Shown here: positions 1 through 8,819 of the stretch, one piece after another | How positions within the stretch are numbered: position 1 is the stretch's first letter | How the letters are laid out: each line of letters begins with the position of its first letter | Assembly: GCA_030697555.1 (NCBI GenBank) | Contig: JAUYPV010000148.1 | Location: 1-64,000 of the forward strand | DNA: 64,000 bases | DNA from: Hyphomonadaceae bacterium | GTDB lineage: Bacteria; Pseudomonadota; Alphaproteobacteria; Caulobacterales; Hyphomonadaceae | Direction of reading: 5' to 3' | Program-made: the position numbers and the translations under genes | The notes under the pieces: generated by a model | What the model saw: only the letters and a program-made list of their open reading frames with translations | Told to the model about the DNA's origin: nothing | The model's database searches: none

Positions 1-164
1 CGCTTGATGTGATGCGAAAGAGAAGATGCGGCCATTCCCACCTTGTCCTGGATTGCGCCTACGGGCAGGCCATCGACGCCCGCCCGCACCAGCAGACGAT
101 AGACCTTCAGCCGGATCGGGTTGCCCAGCGCTTCCAGCTGCGCGGATGCTTTTTCGAGTTTCAT
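1..164 (-). CDS. ArsR-family HTH regulator, N-terminal part (cut by window edge)
   Basis: The minus strand reads an open frame from an ATG at 164 to the window edge, about 54 residues, beginning MKLEKASAQLEALGNPIRLK. The phrase LEALGNPIRLKVYRLL followed by a VGAIQDKVGM...SSLSHHI recognition helix is typical of ArsR-type winged-helix repressors. The rest of the protein lies outside the window, so ligand-binding residues cannot be checked. An inverted repeat sits 44-59 bases upstream of the start and could be its operator. The family call rests on sequence pattern only; the effector is unknown. Confidence 0.75.
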   Translation of the reverse strand, partial: MKLEKASAQLEALGNPIRLKVYRLLVRAGVDGLPVGAIQDKVGMAASSLSHHIK

Positions 165-207
165 GGAAATATGAATAGGGCGCGGCCGGCCCGTCGTCAA
201 GAGCTAT

Positions 208-223
208 TTCGAGTATTATCGAA
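208..223. promoter_or_regulatory. Inverted repeat TTCGA-N6-TCGAA, candidate ArsR operator
   Basis: A perfect 5+5 inverted repeat in an AT-rich patch upstream of the ArsR-type gene. Autoregulatory operators of this family are often short AT-rich dyads in this position. Assignment is by position only. Confidence 0.4.
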
Positions 224-431
224 TGATAGATTTAGCGCCTGCCGCGCATTCAGCGCATGGGGCCTCAGTCCGTTGTGATGTCCTGTTAGCCTCGCCCGAT
301 GACGCATCCGGTGGCGATGTCGGGCGCGGCGACCAGGGGGTGACGCCGTGGCGCTCTTGGTCAGAGGTTATCCGCGCCGGCTGGCCCGGCGGCATTTCGA
401 TCGGTTGCCTCGGGCCCGTTGCGTCCCAGTC
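224..431. other. Intergenic stretch without a supported gene
   Basis: Lies between the ArsR-type regulator and the 3' end of the hydrogenase-related operon. Short open frames exist, but none has a recognisable domain or a convincing ribosome-binding site. Confidence 0.5.
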
Positions 432-974
432 CTAGCCGGGGGTTTCAGCACTGCGCACCTTTGCGTTTGGCTCAAGCAAGCGCAACAGGCCTTCCAGTAG
501 CTGGATAGGCCGCGGCGGGCACCCCCTGATGTGCAGATCGACCGGCACAACGCGCGACACAGCGCCGATTACGGCGTAGCTCGCGCCGAACATTCCTCCA
601 TCGATCGCGCAGTCGCCGACGGCTACAACCCATTTTGGCGCCGGCATTACCTCATACGTGCGCTCCAGCGCTTCGCGCATGTTCTTGGTGACCGGGCCTG
701 TCACCAACAGCACGTCGGCATGTCGTGGCGAGGCGACGAAGCGCAGGCCGAACCGCTCAAGATCGTAGAAAGCATTGCTAAGCGCGTGAATCTCGAGTTC
801 GCAGCCATTGCAGGATCCGGCGTCGACGTGCCGGATCGAAAGCGATCGGCCGAGCTTCCGGTGTGCGGCCTTGTCGAGGCGCCTGGAGAGTTCCGCCAGT
901 TCGCGATCGCCGAACGCGGGTCGCCGTTCGGTGAGCGGCGGAAGCAGGAAAGCGGGCAGGATAAATTTCCACAT
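432..974 (-). CDS. Ehr/hydrogenase-4-like small subunit (NuoB/HyfI family)
   Basis: A 180-residue protein of the complex I 20-kDa/NiFe-hydrogenase small-subunit family, which carries the [4Fe-4S] cluster nearest the catalytic site. The cluster ligands are visible: C55 and C58 (GSCNGCELE), C122 (GDCAIDGG) and C152 (RGCPPRP). The start at MWKFILPAF (974) is preferred: it gives a normal family length and leaves only 5 bases after the large-subunit stop, while the longer frame adds unrelated residues. It is the last gene of a six-subunit operon. The cluster site is intact although the partner large subunit lacks nickel-iron ligands, which suggests that electron transfer is retained and hydrogen chemistry lost. 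Confidence 0.88.
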   Translation of the reverse strand: MWKFILPAFLLPPLTERRPAFGDRELAELSRRLDKAAHRKLGRSLSIRHVDAGSCNGCELEIHALSNAFYDLERFGLRFVASPRHADVLLVTGPVTKNMREALERTYEVMPAPKWVVAVGDCAIDGGMFGASYAVIGAVSRVVPVDLHIRGCPPRPIQLLEGLLRLLEPNAKVRSAETPG

Positions 975-979
975 GGCTC

Positions 980-2482
980 TTAGAGATCGTGTCCCGAATA
1001 GGAGCAGTTGAAGGATTTGTTGCAGAGAGGAAAATCGCCGACAATGTTTCCCTCGATCGCGACTTCCAGCAACGGCCACTGGAACCAGGACGGGTCGCGC
1101 AGGTGGCAGCGCTCGATGGCGCCGCTGGCGCCGAGACGCAGCCAGATCAGGATGTCGCCGCGAAAACCTTCGACTACTCCAGCGCCTTCGCCAGCGCGCG
1201 GCGTGATCGGTGTGCTGAGCGGGCCTTGCGGCAGGTTGTCGGCGATTTGCTCGATGAGATTGAGACTCTGATCCGCCTCGAGAATGCGGATCCGGACACG
1301 CGCGTCGACATCGCCTTGCTGCAGGAGGGCTGTCTCCGGCACAAAGCGGTCATAAGGCGGATAGGGCAAGGCAGTGCGAACGTCGAAGGCGCGCCCCGAA
1401 GCGCGGCCGACAAAGCCTCCCGCGCCGAATTGGCGTGCGAGCGCCGGTTTGAGCACGCCGGTTGCGACCGTGCGGTCTTCGAGGGATGTCGTTTGGTCAT
1501 AGAGTTTGACCAGAGCGCGGAAGCGTCGCCGCCAGTCATGCGTATGCTCACGAAGCTGAGCGGCGCCAGCAGAATCAATGTCACGCGCCACACCACCGGG
1601 AATGATGATGTCGCGCATCAGGCGGTGGCCGAAGCAGGCGTCTGCGGCGCGGAGCACGCGTTCGCGCAGCACGGCGCAATGCGCATGCATCAGCACGAAG
1701 GCGGCGTCATTGCAGATTGCGCCGATATCGCCGAAATGATTGGCGAGCCGCTCCAGTTCCGCCATCAGTCCGCGCAACATCTGCGCGCGAGGAGGCGCCT
1801 CGATGTCGAGCGCGGCTTCAGCGGCGCGGGCGAAGGCGAAGGCATAGGCGACCGTGCTGTCACCCGACGTGCGGCCGGCAAGCTTGGCGCCGCGGTCGGG
1901 ATCAGCGCCCGTCATCAGCCCTTCGATGCCTTTGTGGACATAGCCCAACCGCTCCTCCAGGCGCACGACGGTGTCGCCGCTCGCTGTGAAACGGAAATGG
2001 CCGGGCTCGATGATCCCGGCATGCACCGGGCCGACGGGGATCTGGTGCAGGCTCTCGCCCTCCACCGGAAGAAACGCATACGTACTTGGGCGCAGGTCAT
2101 CGCGAGGACGCCCGAGCGGTGCGCGTGCACCCCAACGGCCATGATCGAGCCAGGGGCGCGGATCGGGCGCACCGGCGGCTTCGAAGCCGAAAAGATCCTG
2201 AATGGCGCGTTCAAGCCGGACCGCGGGCGGATGCGACGCGCCGATGGATGGAAAGCGGCCGTCGGCACAGTCGAGGCTGAGGATCGCGATGTCGCGCGCC
2301 GGCTCATCCAGCAGGGCGAGGTGAACGCAAGCCATATCCCCCCAGAGCCCGAACAGCGTGACTTCGCCGGCAGCAAGTTTTTCGCTTGCGGCGCGCCAGG
2401 CCGATTCCGTGACGACAAAGCGCGGCCACGGCCGATGCCCAGCGATCGGAGTTGCATCAGCGGTGAGGGCAGCGAGCGTCAT
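980..2482 (-). CDS. Ehr/hydrogenase-4-like large subunit, NuoC-NuoD-like fusion lacking NiFe cysteines
   Basis: A 500-residue protein: residues about 20-110 resemble the 30-kDa (NuoC) domain, and about 145-500 the 49-kDa (NuoD/HycE) domain. True group 4 hydrogenases bind nickel-iron by two CxxC motifs. Here the first position reads AGRTSGDSTVA (about 202-212) and the C-terminal one reads DPSWFQW (463-469), both without cysteine. C487 and C493 are nearby but not CxxC. The protein therefore fits the energy-converting hydrogenase-related (Ehr) group, whose substrate is not established. The ATG at 2482 overlaps the stop of the upstream antiporter-like gene (ATGA), which supports this start over the longer frame. 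Confidence 0.85.
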   Translation of the reverse strand: MTLAALTADATPIAGHRPWPRFVVTESAWRAASEKLAAGEVTLFGLWGDMACVHLALLDEPARDIAILSLDCADGRFPSIGASHPPAVRLERAIQDLFGFEAAGAPDPRPWLDHGRWGARAPLGRPRDDLRPSTYAFLPVEGESLHQIPVGPVHAGIIEPGHFRFTASGDTVVRLEERLGYVHKGIEGLMTGADPDRGAKLAGRTSGDSTVAYAFAFARAAEAALDIEAPPRAQMLRGLMAELERLANHFGDIGAICNDAAFVLMHAHCAVLRERVLRAADACFGHRLMRDIIIPGGVARDIDSAGAAQLREHTHDWRRRFRALVKLYDQTTSLEDRTVATGVLKPALARQFGAGGFVGRASGRAFDVRTALPYPPYDRFVPETALLQQGDVDARVRIRILEADQSLNLIEQIADNLPQGPLSTPITPRAGEGAGVVEGFRGDILIWLRLGASGAIERCHLRDPSWFQWPLLEVAIEGNIVGDFPLCNKSFNCSYSGHDL

Positions 2483-3924
2483 CCAAGGCTCTGCGCAACT
2501 TGCTGGAACCACGCCACCAGGGCCGGCGGCAGGAAGATTCCAGCGGTGAATACGAGCGCCAGGTGCGCGAACATCGGCAGATACAGCGCCTTCGTTGGCG
2601 CGCGACTGCCGGTTGGCTCTCCGAACGCAACGGTGCTCACACGCCACAGCAGCGCGCCAAAGGCGATCAACAAGCCGAGCACCAGCAGGATCGCAAGGAG
2701 CGGGGCGCGTGCGAACGTCGAGGTGATGATCAGGAATTCGCTCATGAACAGGCCGGACGGCGGTAATCCTGCGATGGCGGCGACCCCGAGAACCAGGGTC
2801 CAGCCCAGCACAGGATGCGTCTCCGTCAGGCCGCGAATGTCGGCGATCTTCTGGGTGCCTTTCACCTGCGCGATATGGCCTACCGAGTAGAAGATCGCCG
2901 ACTTGGTGAGGCTATGCATCGTCATGTGCAGAAGGCCTGCGAAGTTCGCGAGCGGACCACCTATACCGAAGGCGAACGTGATGATTCCCATATGCTCGAT
3001 CGAGGAATAGGCGAAGAAGCGTTTGATGTCGCGGCGCCTGTAAAGCATGAAGGCTGCAAAGATGACCGAGACGAGCCCGAGCAACACCATCAGCGGCCCG
3101 GGCGCGATCGCCTGTGTATTGGCCGCGAGCAGCAATTTGAATCGCAGCACGGCATAGAGCGCGACATTGAGCAGGAGGCCCGAGAGCACGGCCGAAATGG
3201 GCGTGGGGCCCTCCGCGTGCGCATCAGGCAGCCAGGCGTGCAGAGGCGCAAGGCCCACTTTCGTGCCGTAGCCGAGCAGCAGGAAGACGAAGGCGACATT
3301 GAGCAGCGCGGGATCGAAGGCCGCAACATGTTTGATGAGCACGGTCCACACCATGCCGTCGAGCCCCTCGCCGACCACTGGCCGCGCGGCCATGTAGACG
3401 AGGATCGTGCCGAACAGCGCAAGCGCGATGCCGACGCTGCCGAGGATGAAGTATTTCCATGCCGCCTCGATCGCCTCGTGCGTACGGTAGATCCCCACCA
3501 TCACAACCGTGGTTAGCGTCGCCAGCTCGATCGCCACCCACATCAGTCCGATATTGTTGGCGATAAGCGCCAGGTTCATCCCGAACATCATCACCTGGAA
3601 CAGCGCATGGTAGAAACGCAGGTGGGCGGGCGTGAGCCGTCCGCTTTCCAGTTCATGCGCGATATAGCCCGCGCTGAACACGCTGGTCGTGAAGCCGACA
3701 AAGGCGTTGAGCACGATGAAGACGATGTTGAGATCGTCGATCAGAAGAAAGTCGTCGGCGCGCCGTTCGGCGAAAAACAGGGATGCCGCCGCCGCCAGGG
3801 TGATGAGGCACGCAAGCACATTGAACCACGCGCCCACGCGGTAGGACGGGATGATCGCCAAGAGGGCCGCGGCTGCTGCGGGCGTTCCAAGAATGACGAT
3901 CAGGGGATCGAACGGCAAGATCAT
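2479..3924 (-). CDS. hyfF: Hydrogenase-4 subunit F-like ion-translocating membrane protein (NuoN/NuoM family)
   Basis: A 481-residue, almost wholly hydrophobic protein with about 13-14 likely transmembrane helices, of the Mrp-antiporter/NuoLMN family. Diagnostic segments are WVAIELATL, KVGLAPLHAWLPDAHAEGPTP (carrying a channel lysine and histidine) and FFAYSSIEHMGII. It should form one of the proton- or sodium-pumping modules of the complex. Overlaps by 4 bases with genes on both sides show translational coupling. HyfF and NuoN-like proteins are hard to separate by eye; gene order (E then F, before the large subunit) favours HyfF. Confidence 0.88.
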   Translation of the reverse strand: MILPFDPLIVILGTPAAAAALLAIIPSYRVGAWFNVLACLITLAAAASLFFAERRADDFLLIDDLNIVFIVLNAFVGFTTSVFSAGYIAHELESGRLTPAHLRFYHALFQVMMFGMNLALIANNIGLMWVAIELATLTTVVMVGIYRTHEAIEAAWKYFILGSVGIALALFGTILVYMAARPVVGEGLDGMVWTVLIKHVAAFDPALLNVAFVFLLLGYGTKVGLAPLHAWLPDAHAEGPTPISAVLSGLLLNVALYAVLRFKLLLAANTQAIAPGPLMVLLGLVSVIFAAFMLYRRRDIKRFFAYSSIEHMGIITFAFGIGGPLANFAGLLHMTMHSLTKSAIFYSVGHIAQVKGTQKIADIRGLTETHPVLGWTLVLGVAAIAGLPPSGLFMSEFLIITSTFARAPLLAILLVLGLLIAFGALLWRVSTVAFGEPTGSRAPTKALYLPMFAHLALVFTAGIFLPPALVAWFQQVAQSLG

Positions 3925-4589
3925 CGCCGCTCCCCGCGAAAGCGGTCAAGCGCATGCACGTCGACCGTGTCGAACCGCTCCCGGATGCGGAACAGGAACA
4001 CGCCGATGACGATGAATGCGATCAGCACCGAGAACGCCACGCTGATCTCCACAACCAGCGGCATGCCCTTGGCGCCGGTTGCGGCGAGGATGAGGCCGTT
4101 CTCCAGCGACATGAAGCCGATGATCTGGCTCACGGCGTTGCGGCGCGTCACCATGATGAGCAGCCCCAGTAGGATGACCGCCAATGCGAAAGCCAGATCC
4201 TCCCGCGCCAGCGGATCGGCTTCCGGCGTGACGCGCAGCATCACCATCATGGAGAGGGCGACGAGCCCCATGCCGGCGAGCATGGTCGGCCCGATGCCCA
4301 CGACGGTCTCGATCTCGCGGTGGATTCCCAGCCGGCGGATCATCTGGTGCAGCGCAATGGGGATGACCAGCACCTTGAACGCGACTGCGATCGCGACGGT
4401 CACATAAAGATGCGGCGCCGCCTGCGTGTAGGCCTGCCAGGCGACCGAGAGCGACAGCACGACGGCATGCAGCGCGAATACATTGATCAATGCGTGAAGC
4501 CGGTCCTGATAGAGCATCATGAAGCTGACGAGCACCAGGCCGCCGGCGAACAGGTGCGCAGTGTCGAAAACGTAGCCGTTCATGGTCAC
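3921..4589 (-). CDS. hyfE: Hydrogenase-4 component E-like membrane subunit
   Basis: A 222-residue protein with about seven hydrophobic segments. It matches HyfE in length and in the conserved region around IGFMSLENGLILAATGAKGMPLVVEI. HyfE-like subunits carry a NuoK-like portion with buried glutamates in membrane helices; E in SLENG is visible. It is translationally coupled to hyfC upstream and hyfF downstream through 4-base overlaps. It is expected to sit between the pumping subunits and the peripheral arm. Confidence 0.85.
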   Translation of the reverse strand: MTMNGYVFDTAHLFAGGLVLVSFMMLYQDRLHALINVFALHAVVLSLSVAWQAYTQAAPHLYVTVAIAVAFKVLVIPIALHQMIRRLGIHREIETVVGIGPTMLAGMGLVALSMMVMLRVTPEADPLAREDLAFALAVILLGLLIMVTRRNAVSQIIGFMSLENGLILAATGAKGMPLVVEISVAFSVLIAFIVIGVFLFRIRERFDTVDVHALDRFRGERR

Positions 4590-5536
4590 AGCCCCTCAGA
4601 CACGAAGCGCAGCAAGGTTGCGAGCAGGCCGAGCATCAGCGCCGCGCCGATAAAATCCGGCGCGCGAAACACGCGCAGCTTGGCGATCGTTACCTCGAAT
4701 ATCCCGAGCGCGATGGAGCAGGCGACAAGCTTGCCGAGGTAGAGCGCCGCACCCAGCAGCAGGGCGTTGCGGTCCCCCGTCGCTGACGCAACCCCCCAGG
4801 GCAGGAATACGCAAGCGATGAGCGACATGTAGACGATGAGCTTGAGCGATGCGGCCAGCTCGATCAACGCAAGGTGGCGGCCAGAGTATTCGAGCACCAT
4901 GGCCTCATGCACCATAGTCAGCTCAAGATGGGTCGCGGGGTTGTCGATCGGCATTCGGGCGTTCTCGGCCAGCGCCACCATGATCAGCGCGATCAATGCG
5001 AGACCGAGTGACACGCGCAGCCCCACGTCGGGCGACGCCATGAAAGTTGTGATGGTCGAGAGCTGGGTCGAGCCAGCGATCAGCGCCACGGTGAATACGA
5101 TCATGATAAGGGCGGGTTCAGCGAGCGAAGCGATCATTACTTCCCGGCTGGTCCCGATACCGCCGAATGCCGTGCCGACATCCATGCCTGCGAGCGCCAG
5201 GAAAAAGCGCGCCCCGCCCAGCAGAGCGACAATAGCGATGAGATCGGCGCTCCAGGAAAATATCATTCCCGCAGCGAAGGTCGGCACGAGCGCGGCGGCG
5301 ATCCAGGTGGCCGAGAACACGAGATAGGGCGTGGCTCGGAAGAGCCAGGAGGCGTTGTGCGCGAGCGTTGCCTCCTTGCGGAGAAGGCGAACGAGATCGC
5401 GGTAGGGTTGGAGTAGCGGTGGGCCTTGCCGGCGCAACAGTCGTGCTTTCAGCGAGCGCGCGAGCCCTGTCACCAGCGGCGCGACCGCCAGCACCAGCAG
5501 CATCTGCGCGCCCTGCACGAAGAGATCGCGGATCAT
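4586..5536 (-). CDS. hyfC: Hydrogenase-4 subunit C-like membrane protein (NuoH/HycD family)
   Basis: A 316-residue NuoH/HycD-type subunit that anchors the peripheral arm to the membrane arm. Seen: about eight hydrophobic helices, the early motif RRQGPPLLQPYRDLVRLLRKE, and the charged loop MPIDNPATHLELTMVHEAMVLEYSG, both hallmarks of this family. The start MIRDLFVQ at 5536 overlaps the hyfB stop by ATGA, the pattern used through this operon. An alternative ATG lies 9 bases upstream at 5545. The open frame extends further still, but that extension is not membrane-like. Confidence 0.88.
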   Translation of the reverse strand: MIRDLFVQGAQMLLVLAVAPLVTGLARSLKARLLRRQGPPLLQPYRDLVRLLRKEATLAHNASWLFRATPYLVFSATWIAAALVPTFAAGMIFSWSADLIAIVALLGGARFFLALAGMDVGTAFGGIGTSREVMIASLAEPALIMIVFTVALIAGSTQLSTITTFMASPDVGLRVSLGLALIALIMVALAENARMPIDNPATHLELTMVHEAMVLEYSGRHLALIELAASLKLIVYMSLIACVFLPWGVASATGDRNALLLGAALYLGKLVACSIALGIFEVTIAKLRVFRAPDFIGAALMLGLLATLLRFVSEGL

Positions 5537-7572
5537 TGCGGCCATAGCGCCAGCGCCAGAAGCAGGATGACAAGCGAGGCGAAGACGAAACTGAGGTAGC
5601 TGCGAATGGTCAGAAATTGCAGGTAGTTCAGTTTCTCCGAGGCATAAGAGATGAAGCCGGAGATGGGCTTGTAAAGCGCATCCCAAAGCCTGTCGCGAAC
5701 CTCCACGCGAAAACGGGCGGGGGCGGTCGAGCCGGGCGGCGGCATCTCGACATGCTCAACGGCGCGGAAAACGAAGTCTCCAAACACGCGTCTAATTGGC
5801 TGCGCCACGCTTCCGGCGCCATACTGCGTGATCGGGTTCGCGTCGGGAAAGCCGCAATCCCAGGCCGGTGTTCTCCGTAGCGCGCGCGATGCGAGCCAAT
5901 GGATCGTCAGCGCCGCAATCGTCATCGAGGAGACGATGAAGGCGAACACCAGAAGCCCGTTATAGGAGCTGCGACTTTCCGCAATCGGAACGATCGAGAG
6001 CCATGGAATTTCCGCCTGCGCGCTCATCTGTGCGCCAACGGCTGCCTGCGTCGCCGGCGCGAGCGCATCGATGACGAAGCCGGGCAGCAGCCCGACGATA
6101 AGGCACATCGCCGCTAGCGCACCCATGGCTGCAAGCGACCAGGGGTCGACCTCCCGCGCCTCCGCGGCTTCGCGCGACCGTGGCCGCCCCAGGAACACGA
6201 CGCCGAACGCGCGCACAAAGCAGGCGCCCGCGAGAGCGGCGGATAGGGCGAGCAGCCCGCCGACGCCCGGCGTCAGGATCTTGAGCGGCCACTCTTCAAG
6301 TTGCGGGCTCCACAAAATGGCCTGGAGCGTCAGCCATTCGGAAGCGAAGCCATTGAGCGGTGGAAGGGCGGAGATCGCGGCGCATCCGACCAGGAAGGCG
6401 AACGCCGTCACCGGCATCCGATGGATAAGGCCGCCCTGTTTTTCCATGTCGCGAGAGCCCGTTGCATTGAGCACGGCGCCCGAACCGAAAAACAGAAGGC
6501 TCTTGAACAGGGTGTGGTTGAAAGCATGGAAAAGCGCGGCGGTGAAGGCGAGGGCTGCGGCGGCCGGCAGTCCGTTTGCTTCGAACGCGAGCGCTAGTCC
6601 CAGCCCGACGAAGATGAAGCCGATATTCTCGATCGTACTGTAGGCGAGCACGCGCTTCAGATCGGTCTGGATCAGCGCAAACAGCACACCCAACACCGCC
6701 GTAAGTCCGCCCGCGACTAGGACGACCAGCCCCCACCACCATTGTGGCGCGCCGATCAGATCGAACATGACGCGGATGAAGCCGTAGACGGCGACCTTCG
6801 TCATCACGCCGCTCATCAGCGCCGAGACGTGGCTCGGCGCGGCCGGATGCGCGAGCGGCAGCCAAACATGCAAAGGCGCGAGCCCGGCCTTCGATCCCGC
6901 TCCGACGAGAACCAGCGCGAGCACCAGCGCGGCCGCCAGTGGCGCGGGCGGCGTGGCGCGGATCGAGGCGAAATCATACGCCCCGGTCGCCCCCGCCAGT
7001 ACGCCGAACGCCAGGAGCAGCGCGACCGTGCCGAGGCTTGCCATCAGTATGTAGACATAGCCAGCATGCGCATTCTCCGGTTCGCGATGATGCGCCATCA
7101 CGAGCGCCCACGAACTGAGCGACATGAATTCCCAGGAGACAAGGAACGTGAATGCGTCGGCCGCGAGTACGACGAGATTCATGGCGGCAAGGAACACTGG
7201 AAAGAACGGCAGCACCCGTCCACGCGCATGCTCATGCCGCCCATAGCCGACAGCAAACACGCACGCGCTCGCCGAGCCGAGGTTGAGGATGACAAGAAAG
7301 ACCGACGATAAAGCATCGAGCCGGAAATGCGCGCCTAGCCAGGGCAGCCCGAGCGCCAGCGTCAACGCCTCCGGCGCGCTCCCGCGAAACAGGTGTGTCG
7401 CGCCGGAGACGAGGAGCGCTGCGCTTGCAACGAAGCAAGATAGGTAGATCAGGGCGCTCGCCGCTTTGAGCCGCAGCGCCGCCAACGCCAGGACGCACAA
7501 GGAAAACAGCACCGCGATGCTCGCGAGACTTGCCGTCAGAGACATGACGCTGGCGAACTCGAAGCTAGCCAT
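5533..7572 (-). CDS. hyfB: Hydrogenase-4 subunit B-like ion-translocating membrane protein (NuoL family)
   Basis: A 679-residue NuoL/HyfB-type antiporter subunit, close to the usual 670 residues, with about 16 membrane segments. Diagnostic motifs are WEFMSLSSWALV, GAGSKAGLAPLHVWLPLAHPAAPSHVS and LAYSTIENIGFIFVGLG; the lysine and histidines of these helices are the expected proton-path residues. It is the first structural gene of the operon, starting 9 bases after the short XRE regulator. The C-terminal 130 residues form a hydrophilic loop and a final membrane helix. No HyfA/HyfH ferredoxin subunits or HyfD are found next to it, so the electron entry point is unknown. Confidence 0.9.
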   Translation of the reverse strand: MASFEFASVMSLTASLASIAVLFSLCVLALAALRLKAASALIYLSCFVASAALLVSGATHLFRGSAPEALTLALGLPWLGAHFRLDALSSVFLVILNLGSASACVFAVGYGRHEHARGRVLPFFPVFLAAMNLVVLAADAFTFLVSWEFMSLSSWALVMAHHREPENAHAGYVYILMASLGTVALLLAFGVLAGATGAYDFASIRATPPAPLAAALVLALVLVGAGSKAGLAPLHVWLPLAHPAAPSHVSALMSGVMTKVAVYGFIRVMFDLIGAPQWWWGLVVLVAGGLTAVLGVLFALIQTDLKRVLAYSTIENIGFIFVGLGLALAFEANGLPAAAALAFTAALFHAFNHTLFKSLLFFGSGAVLNATGSRDMEKQGGLIHRMPVTAFAFLVGCAAISALPPLNGFASEWLTLQAILWSPQLEEWPLKILTPGVGGLLALSAALAGACFVRAFGVVFLGRPRSREAAEAREVDPWSLAAMGALAAMCLIVGLLPGFVIDALAPATQAAVGAQMSAQAEIPWLSIVPIAESRSSYNGLLVFAFIVSSMTIAALTIHWLASRALRRTPAWDCGFPDANPITQYGAGSVAQPIRRVFGDFVFRAVEHVEMPPPGSTAPARFRVEVRDRLWDALYKPISGFISYASEKLNYLQFLTIRSYLSFVFASLVILLLALALWPQ

Positions 7573-7581
7573 GACGCCGCC

Positions 7582-7845
7582 TCATCTCTTGCGTCCTGCC
7601 GCCTTCTTCAGCCGCACGCCGCGTCCGCCGTCGTTGCTTGTTGCGCGCTCGGCAATCAGTTCGACGCCCGCTGCGTCCAAGGCTTCGATCAGCTTCGTAA
7701 GTGAATCCACATTGCCTCGTACGACACCGTCGCTTGCTTCCATGCGCTGGATCGTGGGCACGGACAGTCCAGCGAGGTCCGCCAGCCGACGCTGATCGAA
7801 CCCGGCCAGGGCTCTCGCCGCGCGCAATTGCGCTGCCGTTATCAT
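7582..7845 (-). CDS. Short XRE-type HTH regulator, first gene of the Ehr-like operon
   Basis: An 87-residue protein with a Cro/C1-type helix-turn-helix in residues about 5-30 (LRAARALAGFDQRRLADLAG then LSVPTIQRMEA), followed by a short domain ending GGRGVRLKKAAGRKR. It is 9 bases upstream of hyfB on the same strand, so it is probably co-transcribed and may control the operon. It is clearly paralogous to the protein at 8820-9146, sharing AQLRA.RAL.G.DQR.LAD.AG and the GGRGVRL tail. A palindrome and a shared operator-like element lie just upstream. The target and signal are unknown. Confidence 0.8.
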   Translation of the reverse strand: MITAAQLRAARALAGFDQRRLADLAGLSVPTIQRMEASDGVVRGNVDSLTKLIEALDAAGVELIAERATSNDGGRGVRLKKAAGRKR

Positions 7846-7852
7846 GTTCTAT

Positions 7853-7879
7853 ACATCATATATGATGTGCCTAACATGC
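7853..7879. promoter_or_regulatory. Palindrome ACATCATATATGATGT overlapping a TGATGT-N5-ACAT element
   Basis: A perfect 16-bp palindrome (7853-7868) whose right half continues into TGATGT-GCCTA-ACATGC (7863-7879). The second form matches the element before the paralogous XRE gene (TGATGT-ACCAG-ACATCA at 9152-9168). It lies 8-34 bases upstream of the XRE start, a natural place for autoregulation of the operon. Confidence 0.5.
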
Positions 7880-7949
7880 TTCATGCAGGGCCACAATCGA
7901 CTTTTGGAGCTTTGCAACGCGCCTCCCGGCTCGAGGCCGCGCGACCCGG

Positions 7950-8705
7950 TCACTGCGATAGCCGGGGCGCAACCGCAGCGGGCGCCGTGGATCGAGGCAC
8001 AAAGGCGCGCAACGACATCAAATAGAGTCGCGCCTCCAGGGGGCGTTCGTACAAATCGCCTATCTCAATCAGCGCCGTCGGCCCGCGCGAACGAACGTGA
8101 AGAAGCTCATTGCCTTCTTCCCCCAGGTCGGACCGGAACAGGGCTGCGCTCTGGCCGCTCGCAACCATCGCGCATGCCAGCTGCCACGCCACGTCGGGGC
8201 GGTTGCCGTCGCCCGCCAGATTCAGGATCAACGACCCCGTAGGGGTCAGGACTTTCATCGCCGTGAGGAGATTGTCCTGCGTCATGAACGTGGGGACCAA
8301 TCCATGCGCATCGCAGGTATCGATTACCACCGCCTCAAAGCGGCGCGTGCAGGCCTCCAGATAGGCGAGGCCGTCTCCGGTGATCCACGCCACCCGCGGA
8401 TCGAGCCCGAAATAGCGCCGCGCCAGGCTCTCGGCCGCAGGATCGATGTCAACGACGGTGACATCACGGTTTCGGCGCGCCAGCATGGTTGCGAGGCTGC
8501 CGCCGCCGCCGCCGAGCATCAGCACGTTTGGCGCGTCGCCGACGAGGAGCTTGATGGCGTGGACATAACCGAACAGGCTCGTGCCATCCGGCCGCGCCAG
8601 GGTCTGCACGCCGTCGTCGATACAATACAATCGTGCGCCGTCCTGGCGCCGCTCAACGATCCGGACGGTTCCGAACGGACCCTCCCGTCGGGCGAGTTCC
8701 TTCAT
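7950..8705 (-). CDS. Spermidine synthase-like methyltransferase-fold protein
   Basis: A 251-residue Rossmann-fold protein related to spermidine synthases. It has the nucleotide-binding loop VLMLGGGGGSLATML, an acidic VVDIDPAA strand end and ITGDGLAYLE, and lacks a separate transport domain. The start MKELARREGPFG at 8705 is chosen because a GGAAAAGG sequence lies about 9 bases upstream; ten further in-frame residues exist. Proteins of this type in bacteria are often not true polyamine makers, and no partner polyamine gene is near. It lies between two paralogous XRE genes on the same strand. Confidence 0.7.
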   Translation of the reverse strand: MKELARREGPFGTVRIVERRQDGARLYCIDDGVQTLARPDGTSLFGYVHAIKLLVGDAPNVLMLGGGGGSLATMLARRNRDVTVVDIDPAAESLARRYFGLDPRVAWITGDGLAYLEACTRRFEAVVIDTCDAHGLVPTFMTQDNLLTAMKVLTPTGSLILNLAGDGNRPDVAWQLACAMVASGQSAALFRSDLGEEGNELLHVRSRGPTALIEIGDLYERPLEARLYLMSLRAFVPRSTAPAAVAPRLSQ

Positions 8706-8819
8706 GGCGCACAGCCTTTTCCAGGCAGCTCGCAATCTGGATCGTCAGACTGCAGCATGGGAGTCGAAACTCAGCGTTGTAGGTTTGGAAGAGACTGGCG
8801 AGAGCAACACCGAGGCCTC

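Noticed and set aside
980-2482. Reading the operon as a functional NiFe hydrogenase
   Set aside because: Both CxxC nickel-iron motifs are absent from the large subunit, and no maturation (hyp) genes are in the window.
989-2890. A 633-codon plus-strand open frame
   Set aside because: Antisense to the Ehr-like large subunit and hyfF, which show clear motifs and coupled overlaps; no domain on the opposite strand.
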